Of a DNA stretch of 64,000 nucleotides, positions 55,023 to 64,000 are shown piece after piece; within the stretch, counting starts at the first letter, position 1, and every line of letters begins with the position of its first letter. The DNA comes from Arthrobotrys musiformis. Its lineage: Eukaryota > Ascomycota > Orbiliomycetes > Orbiliales > Orbiliaceae. The notes below the pieces were generated by a model that was not told where the DNA came from, did no database searches, and saw only the letters and a list, made by a program, of their open reading frames with translations. The translations under genes were made by a program, and so were the position numbers. The stretch covers positions 2,480,001-2,544,000 of the forward strand of contig JAVHJL010000005.1 in the NCBI GenBank assembly GCA_036971715.1, in the 5' to 3' direction.

Positions 55023-55039
55023 ATGCCTACAGTCGGTAG
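55007..55039 (+). promoter_or_regulatory. Upstream ORF overlapping the start of the WD40 gene
   Basis: ATG at 55007 opens a 10-codon frame (MSIHQNAYSR) ending with TAG at 55037-55039, in a different frame from the main ATG at 55023. An overlapping upstream frame would reduce main-frame initiation unless it is skipped by leaky scanning or lies outside the transcript. The true transcription start is unknown. Confidence 0.5.
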
Positions 55040-58000
55040 CCGCCTCGATAAGCGGCTTCTGATTCGGGAAATCGAGGGATCTTACCTCGGAACAGCTTCC
55101 CGTCAGGGCATCTATGGTAGTAGAAGCTTTGTCAAAAACCTCGACATTGTCAATGAGCTGTATGCTCACACCGGTTGTGTCAATGCTCTCAGGTCTGTTT
55201 GATACCGCGCTATGACCTACGTAACATCGAATCGCTGCTAATATACTTCCCTCACTTGAATAGTTGGTCACAATCTGGTAACCTACTAGCTTCTGGCAGT
55301 GATGACACACACATAAATATTCACCAGCGGAGTAGTTCTGAGTCTACGTTTAGCCATACCCACTCCATATCTACTGGTCGGTCCCACTTTATCTGCCACC
55401 ACAGCGCTGCTGTAGCTATCAGATTCACAGGCTTACATAATTATATTTTTTATAGGTCACACACAAAATATATTTTCGGTCAAGTTCATGCCACATAGCG
55501 AAGACCGAACATTAATCTCGTGTGCTGGAGATGGAGAAGTCAGAGTGTTTGATGTCAACTACTCAGCATCTTCAATCGACGGTACCAATTCCAGCTTTGC
55601 CCATTCCGTGCGCCAGACTTCCCGACTATCGTATGGAGAGACCAATACCCGCGTCTACAGAGCCCATCGCGATAGAGTGAAGCGAATCATCACTGAAAAC
55701 TCACCTCACCTGTTTCTTACCTGTTCCGAGGATGGCGACGTTCGACAATTCGACATCCGTGCCCCTTCGGATCCAAGTCGCACAAGGCTTGGACGGTTCT
55801 CCCGCGATGACGACGACTACAGGGACGGACCAAGACCTTTAATTTCATATCGCAAGTCTCCACTAGACCTTAACACAATTTCGGTTGCAACCTCACAACC
55901 CCACTACCTTGCTCTAGGAGGGAGCCATTTATATTGTTTCCTTCATGATAGGCGTATGCTCCGACTAAGGGACAACGAACCGATCTGCGTCAAGAGATTT
56001 GCGCCTCGTGAGGATGAGCCTTGGGCTGACAGGGGAAGCCGGGGTGGTCACATCACAGCATGCAAAATATCAGACTTTTGCCCTAACGAGCTCATCGTTA
56101 GCTGGTCTGCCGGAGGTATTGGCGGTTTCGATATCCACAGATCACCCGACGCCCTTGAAGCAGAGGCAAAGAAAGAATCGGCAATCGTCGAAGGCGTTGG
56201 ATCTAGAGCGAAGAAAGATTACTCTAGTTTGGCCAAAAGCGCGGCATCTGGGTCAGGTCCTAGGAAACTGAAGCGTAAACGGAATGCAGCGAGCAGAACG
56301 TCGTCCATGGGTTCGGTGGAGAAGGCGTGGCGGGAATCAATGAGTCCAAGAAGAAGCCGACCTTCAGATGAGAATGCCCAAATTGAAAACTTAGAGAGAA
56401 CAGCGTTTAAGATTGCTTGTTCATTCGTGGAGGCTCGGAGAATCCTCTACGGAATCAAAACCCCGACGTTAGCGACAGACACGACTCACCCGCAACCAGA
56501 AACGGTCCTTAGCCCGTTCACTAAGTGCTTGGATATGGTGGACGACTATATCACTAGCCAAGACACGGGAGAGCCGATTATCATAGCATCTTCGTCCTCG
56601 GCTTCCGGGTCACGGTCTTCTGCAGCCATCTTAGAAACGCCCATGCCTAGCAACGAGCAATCGCTCAAAAGACGCAGGCGGGAAGCCCGAAGATATGTTC
56701 AGGCAATGGGTACATTGACCAAGGCTCTAGTTGACCCACCTGAAAAAAGTTTAACTGGACGAGCTGCCCTTCTATTTGATAGTATCGACCGCGATGCCTC
56801 CGAAACGTCTTCTTGGGCTTATGATTACATTGCCGTCCTTGTTGAATATCTCAAGTACGGAGTTGCAGGTGTTGAGCGATATTGGGATGTGACTACACAC
56901 GACGACCTTGCTGAGAAGCTAAAGATATTATTGGAATCCGCCTCCGGCGACGAGGATGACCTCATTGATAGTATCGATCCCGGGTTCCCCGGGTTTCTGA
57001 CTGAGAAAGCGGCCACTCGGAGCCTTATGACACATATTTTGGCGCAGGAACCCGGTTCGACGACTGTTCCTTGGGAAATAAAACGCCGCTGGGGATGGGT
57101 GCATGCCCGTAGCATTCTGATGAAAGCTGGCGAAGGGATTGACTATGCTTACATGGAATCTTCGTTTGGTGGGCTTTCAGACCAGCAGATTGAAGCTGAA
57201 GATAGGATTGAGAAGGCGTTACTGAACCCCAACAACGAATCTGAAAGGTCAGTTCGACAGACTTTAATGGACGTCGTTAGAGAAGATGAGGAAGCGGAGG
57301 CGTCTGAATCCGTTTCCGACAGCGATGAAGACATGGAAGATAATGAACCTCTCATTGTTATGGATGAAGACGATATAGAAGAAGAGATCGAGATTGGGGA
57401 CGAGCCTACAGCCACATCTGACTCCTCCTCCCCCTCCTCTTCTTCAGAGGACGAAAGCAGCCTAGAAGCTGCGGAAGCTGCGAGGAGTTCCGCTATCCTT
57501 GAGTCAATTCTTAATATGTCCAACAATAGCGGTGAAGACGAAGATGAGGATGAGGATGAAGATGATAGCTCCGAGGATGAGGATTACGACGACGAAATGG
57601 GTGAAGATGATGAAGATGAAGATGACGACGAAGACGGCGATGACATCGATTATGATGAGGATGCGGACGCGGAAACGACCGCGGCTCTGGATGACCCCGA
57701 AGAGCGACGACGGGCAAGGCTACGGAATACGATACGCATTAAGAAGGTCACGAGGTACAAGCGGAACAAATTGCAATCTCATGCACCTCTTGAGGAGAAC
57801 ATCCGATTGTATAGAGGCCACTGTAACGTCCAAACTGTACTTAACTTCTTCTCCCGATCTAATGGCAATGTGGGCATACTAATAACGAGTTGTATGCAGG
57901 TCAAGGACGTAAACTTCTATGGACTACAAGACGAATATGTCGTCAGCGGTAGTGACTGTGGACACGTCTTCATATGTAAGTGGTGACCAATAGGGTTTTT

Positions 58001-58779
58001 ACGATAGACTTGGTGCTAACTTCAGTAACTTACAGGGGACAAGGAGACGGCAGAGCCTGTGCAGATTCTTCATGGGGATAGCTCCGTCGTCAACGTGGTG
58101 CAGGGTCATCCAACCGAACCTATGCTAGCAGTCTCGGGTATCGACGACACCATCAAGATATTTTCTCCCGATCGCCAGCTCCAAGACCTCGCCCGAAAGG
58201 GCATTGGGATGTACAACAACCAGCCGCTTGCGGGCCGTCAGCGATTCAAAGACAGAGATACAATCATGGGCGACAATGAAATCGCTAGACAGAACGGCCT
58301 CAGCGACGCAGTTATTACGGTAAGCCTTCGGCGAGCCCTCCGAAACCGCATAGCGTTAAGTTTTGGAGAGTGGGTTCACCTTCTCGGTGCTGGAGATAGC
58401 GACTCCTCCGAATAGAGTATCGGCTTTTCTCAGTGATTCCGAGGGGCTACCGGGTGTACTTGCTTTTGTTTCTTCAAGAGACGGGTTTACGACAAAATAA
58501 TTGTTTTCAGGAACTAGTTACAAATACTCTTTCAGAAGGAGAATATGCTGATTCTTGTTTTCCTTGTGTTCTTGTATCTAGAGTTCCATGATTGCGCAAC
58601 TTGCGAGAAGTCTGCATCGACGTCAAATGGCAAACGGCCCGGGAGGTGCTGTCGTTAATCTTGATCAGCTGGATAATTGTACGGTATGTTGAGAATCGGA
58701 TATATAGTGCAGGCCAAATGTGCTTTTAGTTTCCCTTCGCGGGCTCGCATACACTAACGTTACACTACAGGTAATGTGA
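55023..58779 (+). CDS. DCAF6/IQWD1-like WD40 protein
   Basis: Seven exons: 55023-55192, 55264-55376, 55456-57836, 57900-57975, 58036-58319, 58582-58683 and 58771-58779, giving 1044 residues. N-terminal WD repeats ('HTGCVNALSWSQSGNLLASGSDD', 'TQNIFSVKFMPHSEDRTLISCAGDGEVRVFD', 'RVKRIITENSPHLFLTCSEDGDVRQFD' in pieces) match DDB1- and CUL4-associated factors 6/8. A long helical middle region and an extremely acidic stretch (about 790-840, runs of Asp/Glu) follow. C-terminal blades then appear: 'DEYVVSGSDCGHVFIWDKE' and 'MLAVSGIDDTIKIFSP'. Such proteins are substrate receptors of CUL4-DDB1 ubiquitin ligases; the fission yeast relative is Iqw1. Splices restoring 'NALSWSQSG', 'STGHTQNIF' and 'FIWDKE' fix most junctions. 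The last exon codes only Val-Met-stop and is less certain. Retaining the 262-nt intron 5 would give an alternative end at 58415. Confidence 0.85.
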
Positions 58780-61700
58780 CCTCTTGCCGCGAGCTAGGGA
58801 CCATATGGGAACTTTTATTTGGAGATCGGATGAAATTTTTTCCCCAGGTATTGGCTCAAAAGTTTATGGCGGAAATACTGCTTTTACTTCATTAGGTTTT
58901 GGTGTTTTTTTTTTTTTCTGCAGTGGGAAAACTCTGAAGGGATTTAATAATGGGAAAATGGACTGGTCTTTTATACTTCATGTTGACATATGAATTGGCA
59001 AATTCGGAACCATAAGATTGCATCTTAGACCAACTCACCGACCCTGTATCACGATAATACGATCGAGAGATAAGCGTTTTCTAATCATACCCTCAGTCCG
59101 GCCAGAAAGAAAGAAAAAACAAACTTAAGACCGCACAACTGCGCTCACGGAAACCTTTCGTCTACAATCTGCAGGTTGGGGCTGGTGTCTAAGATACACT
59201 TCCCGATTCCCGTTACGTGAAAAACAATCGCCTGCAGTCCCCTGCATAAGTTGGTTATCGAGTCTACTTACATATGCACGAAAGTTAGTAGTGGTCCGTG
59301 TCAAAAGGAAGCACAACAGACAAAAAACCGACCAAATAACCTGCTTTCCCCCCTACAGACCGGAGCGGGGAAAGAAGGAGACAACAGCTTACCATTGGCC
59401 TTCCCATTTACCATTAATCTTAAGCCAAAGGAGAGAAACCCCGGAATGCAACAGTCTATGGAATGTACGGATATTAACCCATTTTTTTGTTCCTACTATT
59501 ATTTTATTTTTATTTTATTTTTTTACTTTTACCGCGCTAGCCGGAGTGTGTAAATTGGACTTTGCGGCTTTTTTCTGGTTGGAGGTAGACGATTGCGTGC
59601 ATGAGTGAAAGAGGAAGAGGCTCGAGGGAATATTTTGTCTGTACGACGAGTTCTGTGTATGTAGCGGGACGGTTGGTTTTCCTAGACCATTTCGTGATAT
59701 CATATCTACGCTTGAGCTGGAGGTTTTAGGGCTCGGATAGTTGGATCTAGTTGAGAAGCTACGCTATCTAACCAGCGGATATCAGAAAAGGAAACCGGCC
59801 CAAAAGGGGAATAGGAATCGAGTAGCACAAAAGCTGTAGAGCTCGCCAGGCTAGCTATAACCAAGCACAGAAAAACGAAAAGAACCACATCTCGCTGCGT
59901 TCGTCGTTAATGCCATTGTTTTCCCGACCGCTTTTGCTCGCCTCTCGGATCGCGGAATAATTTGGCCTCAAGCTCTTTTCCAAGGATAATCTTTACCAGA
60001 GATGATCTAGCTCGGAAAGCTGCCAATACGGAAAAACGGCGCCAGACCCAAGTTACATCATGGTGTGGGAGGTACGTGCTTCGGTTGAAGCAAGAGGGAA
60101 GGCACCAGCGAATTGTGGGTGGGTGGCCCGGGTCGGATTTGAGGCTGCGAGGGTGTCCTGAAATATGCATTATCTCGTCACTATAGCTATTTTATTTTTT
60201 TTAAAGTTGCAGACACGGGTACGGAAATGGTACATCATTCGATGAAGCGGTGATGCACACTAGTCCCAGTCCCATCACTTTGTCGAAGAACTCTTCGGTC
60301 CAAAAGCTCCATCTTGGCCTTGTTGTCTCCGGTGTATTGCCTGTGGTGCTAGTTCAGAACAGAGCCGTGGAGTCCCCTCTCTCTGGCATCTGGCAACTTC
60401 CACCTGCCATGGCGGTGGGATCAATCATTGAGGTGGGAATCTCGTATATATGGACCATGGAGTCGGACCACCTTTTTTTTTTTTTTTTTTTTTTTTTTTG
60501 TCCGTTTCCTGAAGTTTCGTCGTCCCGCTCCTGTCATCTGTCGATCCAAGCCATTGGCATCAGCAGAACCCTTCATACCGTCATTCCTATCGGCTTGGGC
60601 CCAGCTACCACCCTCGCCTTCAAGCCTTCTTTTTTCAAGTTTTGAGTTAGTTCATTTCCGAATACCATATTTTTCTTTCCTCCAAAGCAACGTGGAGCCA
60701 CAGCAGACCAAGCCCGGTCAAAGCTGGTGTTGGATAACGGTCATATCACCCCACTTCCAGATAGCTACTTCGAGCTAGCTCCCCACCTTGGCCTTGCGCT
60801 CCTGCAACTGCAACCGCAATAAATTTTTGTCCCACTGCACTGCTATAGGCCAACCAGGACAGCAGAAAATATTGAATTCGAGCTCGCCTGCCCTGTCTTG
60901 CCCTGCCCTGCGTCTTTGATCGAACTCTTTTTAGCCAGTCGGACCTAATAATAATCATTTTTTGGGGGTGCATGTCAACAGGTCGAACAATTGTCGTGGG
61001 AGAGATACAGGTTGTCCTGTATATTGCGACAGATATACTTATAGCGAAAGAGGGTGTGGTTGCCATTGTCAGCTTCATCTAACACCACTGCAGCGGCGGC
61101 GGCAGCAGCTTCGATCTCGCCTTGTGACTGGATTTCGAGCGGTGTATCACATTTTACAATTGGTTTTGGAGGACCGATTCCCTCATCGGCCCCTCCCCCT
61201 CCACAGCCAGCAGCAGCACAGGCAAGCAAGCAAGCAAGCAGTTCGCGCGGGTTGCAGTCTGCAGTCTGCAGTTTGCACTTGGGTGCAGTTTGCGTTTTTC
61301 CTGCACGTCAGTCCGCCTCCCTCTCTTTCCCCCCAAAGTTTTGAATTCAGGCGCAGAAAGGAGCAACTTTCCCGTGCTTATCCGGCGTTCTATAATATAA
61401 TCAGCGGATAAGGAAGTTAAAGTAGTTAATTAATAAGTACTTGGCTCCAGTATAACTAGATAGATAGGTAGTTGGGGCACCTGGTGGTTAGCGTCCGTAC
61501 GTCGAGCGGTCGAGCGTCGAGACGAGGTGAGTTACGTTACCTAATTGCCTGCGGCTGGTTTCGTCTGATGTATTATCATCTGGAGATATCTTGCAAAAGC
61601 ACCGGCACTGCAGAGAGTGATAATAACCTGTGAGGGCTTGGGCTGTTTCTTCTAGAAGCTACCGTTTCCATACCGGCCGACCCAATATCGAGCCAGCCAG

Positions 61701-62246
61701 TGACGAAGAGGCGTCCGTCCCGGCTAGGAGAGTAGTAGCGAGAGATCTCGCTGGCAGGCCGCCCGGGAAGGTGGGATTGATTTGGTGATATTGGTTTAGA
61801 TTGCATTCGGTCTAGCTGGGTGTAACTAACTAACGACCACCAAAACTCAACCCAACTTTTGTCGAATCAACGTCAACGTCACCCTGCTCTGCTCGCACAC
61901 TCTCTTTTATACAGCACGGCACTGGACCGCTGCCCGATACTGACTGCTCTGCACTCCTCTTAAGCCGGCCACCCCCCCCCTCCTTCTCTTCTTCTTCACC
62001 ACCATCACCACCATTATCATCATCACCATCACCAACAATACCTCTACCACCAATAGTACTCTACTCCCCACCATCCCTCTACCAATTGCTCCAGCTCCAT
62101 TCCTTTCAACTTCGGATTCCAATCAAAATCCAGATCAGATCCAGATTCGATATCGATTCGATCCAATTCAAACCAACCGCACCTTCCTTATTCCGCTCAA
62201 AGCTCCAGATCAAGCTCAAGCTCAAGCTTGTTAGAAGCTTCCTACA
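58780..62246. other. Long gene-poor region with T-runs and simple repeats
   Basis: About 3.5 kb with no credible gene. It holds TATTTT/TTTTA repeats (59500-59530), a 27-base T run (60473-60499) and GCAGCGGCGGCGGCAGCAGC (61090-61110). CCATCACCACCATTATCATC repeats lie at 61995-62035, and AGCTCAAGCTCAAGC just before the 6PGL start. The last 350 nt is C/T-rich and presumably the 6PGL leader. Open frames elsewhere are chance. Confidence 0.6.
60473..60499. repeat. T27 homopolymer
   Basis: Twenty-seven consecutive T on the plus strand. It is either a nucleosome-excluding tract or the A-tail scar of a retroposed sequence; no element is recognisable next to it. Confidence 0.9.
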
Positions 62247-63017
62247 ATGGCTCATCTAAACGCCTACCCCTCCAAGGACGCCCTTGCATCCGCCCTTCTC
62301 GAATTCATTGTCGAACGTCAGAGCCATGCCATCAACCGCCATGATAGATTCCAGGTCGCAGTCTCTGGTGGCTCTTTACCGTCCATCCTCGCCCAAGCTT
62401 TGCTCTCCGAACAAGCTCACGGCAAAATCCTCTGGGATAAATGGCAGATTTTTTTCGCAGATGAGCGAGCTGTGCCGTTAGACGACGAAGATTCAAACTT
62501 TGGGCTCCTCAAAAAGGAATTGCTGGATAAGCTCCCAGAAGGAACCCCTCAGCCTACCGTCGTCCCAATCGACGTCGATTACCTCGATGACACTCAGGAG
62601 CTCGCAGACCAGTACGAACAAGCGCTCGTCCGCTACTTCGCTCCACGAGACAGCGTCTTGAAGCCCATCTTCGACCTCCTGCTCCTTGGGTGCGGTCCGG
62701 ATGGCCACACTTGCAGTCTTTTCCCCGGCCATGAGCTCCTCCGCGAGAGTGATGCTTGGGTCGCTCCAATTGAAGACTCTCCAAAGCCGCCCCCAAGAAG
62801 AATTACCTTGACATTGCCAGTCATCAAGCATGCTATTAGAGCCGCATTTGTTGCTACTGGTGCAGGAAAGCAGGAGATCTTGAAGCAGATTTTCGGCGAT
62901 CCAGAGGGAGGCTTGCCGTGCGCCTTAGTCAATAATATTCTAAACGACAAAGTCACCTGGTTCGTCGATCATCCTGCTGTCGAAGGTGTAGTTTACCACA
63001 ACAAGTCGCTACTTTAA
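62247..63017 (+). CDS. SOL3: 6-phosphogluconolactonase
   Basis: A single exon of 256 residues. Family motifs are in order: 'VAVSGGSLPSILAQAL' (38-53, phosphate-binding loop), 'WQIFFADERAVPLDDEDSN' (66-84) and 'LLLLGCGPDGHTCSLFPGH' (144-162, catalytic His region). 'RITLTLPVIKHA', 'AAFVATGAGKQEIL' and the terminal 'VTWFVDHPA' follow. The enzyme hydrolyses 6-phosphogluconolactone to 6-phosphogluconate, the second step of the oxidative pentose phosphate pathway; it is cytosolic. Yeast Sol3 is 249 residues, so the protein is full length. Whether it is closest to Sol1/2 or Sol3/4 cannot be said, but filamentous fungi usually have one copy. ATG 62247 follows a long C/T-rich leader typical of a strongly expressed gene. 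Identification is secure. Confidence 0.94.
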   Translation: MAHLNAYPSKDALASALLEFIVERQSHAINRHDRFQVAVSGGSLPSILAQALLSEQAHGKILWDKWQIFFADERAVPLDDEDSNFGLLKKELLDKLPEGTPQPTVVPIDVDYLDDTQELADQYEQALVRYFAPRDSVLKPIFDLLLLGCGPDGHTCSLFPGHELLRESDAWVAPIEDSPKPPPRRITLTLPVIKHAIRAAFVATGAGKQEILKQIFGDPEGGLPCALVNNILNDKVTWFVDHPAVEGVVYHNKSLL

Positions 63018-64000
63018 ATGCTTTCTTATCTCTTGTCTCATACTCTTTTCCTCCCTCACCCTCCTTCTTCTTATCCTTTCCAACTTCCCTTTTCGCACAG
63101 TTCCACACTTTAGCGTAAGGGTTTTCCGTGTGGGACGGCATATTTCCTTGTTGTTATCTGATTGATCTAGTCTTTCAGAGCTTGGCTTATCGTCGAATAT
63201 CACTTTGCATGTCGGTATTGTCTTCATTTTTCTTCTTCTTCGTTTCTATTCTAGAGAAGCTCGATAGGAGGAAATAGTCTTATCATAATTCCTTTCCCCT
63301 CTAGCTCTCTACTTGTAGTTAAGGTGCGGCTCTTTCTTCATTTCTCCCATAGAAAACTTTCCCAATATCTTCTTTCAACCATCCTTACTTACGTCTTTTC
63401 CCAGTCATCCCCTTTTGCTCTTTTTTCTCGTTTTTTACATATGATTTGGCCTATGGGATGGGGGACTTGACGTCTTTTCAGTTTCATCTTCAATTCATGT
63501 TAAATTTTTTTTGGAAAACCTCTATACGGCCTTCGCTTCTGATCACGACGTCATGTATTTCTTTCGTATTTCTTTTTCCTTTTTCTCCCTTTTGTTACTT
63601 ATTATGTGGAGCAGGTGGCAGCAAATTATTATTATGTTTCTCTTGTAACGAAATGGAACGAGATTTATAGATGGGAATGGAACAAAACATTTTACCACTG
63701 AGGAATTTTTTTTTTTTTTTTTTTTTTTTTTGAAGATACTGGGGGGCTATAGGGTGAATAGATCTAGATCTCTGGTCGATGCTGTGGTACTTTAGGCTTT
63801 CAAGGGGGGGCTTTGCGCATGGTGGTGCATCGAAGGACACTCTTGATTTAAGATACAAAGTATGACAATATATATTTGCAATGCTACCAAAAAAAAAAAA
63901 ATCTTTTCTGACTGAAATTAAATTTGCGTATGTGCCTAGACCTACTCCAAACTAAGTCGGAGCAGCACTTGCATATCAACGACAGAATCGTCATCGGACC
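63018..64000. other. 3' flank of 6PGL; intergenic to the window end
   Basis: The T/C-rich sequence just after the stop is probably the 6PGL 3' untranslated region. A T26 run lies at 63706-63731 and an A14 run near 63889-63902. No gene is supported up to the window edge. Confidence 0.55.
63706..63731. repeat. T26 homopolymer
   Basis: Twenty-six consecutive T, second long T-run of this kind in the last 4 kb of the window. The run is slippage-prone, so its length may be inexact. Confidence 0.88.

Overview
This window is nuclear DNA of a filamentous ascomycete (Pezizomycotina). The evidence is about 19 protein genes in 64 kb, short GT-AG introns of 54-262 nt, fungal families such as AcrB, GPC1 and DPM2, and AT-rich, microsatellite-rich intergenic DNA. 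The roomy spacing and retained mitochondrial ClpP would suit an early-diverging class such as Orbiliomycetes or Pezizomycetes, but that placement is inference. I see no rRNA, tRNA, CRISPR array, intact transposon or secondary-metabolite cluster. Exon boundaries were worked out by hand from splice sites, reading phase and remembered family motifs; no alignment was run.

Left part (1-26,900): BCAS3-like autophagy WD40 protein (-), a possible orphan exon (-), a 6-phosphogluconate dehydrogenase-like enzyme (-), RNA polymerase subunit RPB6 (-), a fungal G-domain P-loop protein (+), a His-rich mitochondrial CDF metal transporter (-), AcrB (-) and the glycerophosphocholine acyltransferase GPC1 (-). 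Long gene-poor stretches lie at 5.8-8.3 kb and 20.2-23.7 kb.

Middle part (26,900-48,000): TAF5 of TFIID/SAGA (+), a TPR-like protein (+), a cysteine-rich F-box-like protein (-), D-xylulose kinase (+), a second F-box protein (-), a degenerate-looking 2.7-kb stretch, mitochondrial ClpP (+), a 2.5-kb gene desert, and a Pho85-family cyclin-dependent kinase (-).

Right part (48,900-64,000): splicing factor CWC22 (-), divergent from DPM2 (+); then a coiled-coil protein (+), a DCAF6/IQWD1-type WD40 protein (+), a 3.4-kb gene-poor stretch and 6-phosphogluconolactonase (+).

Most genes are housekeeping and are not arranged as a pathway. No clearly novel multi-gene system is present. The items most worth a second look are the lone G-domain protein with a non-canonical G4 motif, the orphan exon at 5.5 kb, the paired F-box genes around xylulokinase, the ClpP gene, and several odd gene structures: a start codon alone in its exon, a GC-AG intron and a 9-nt terminal exon.
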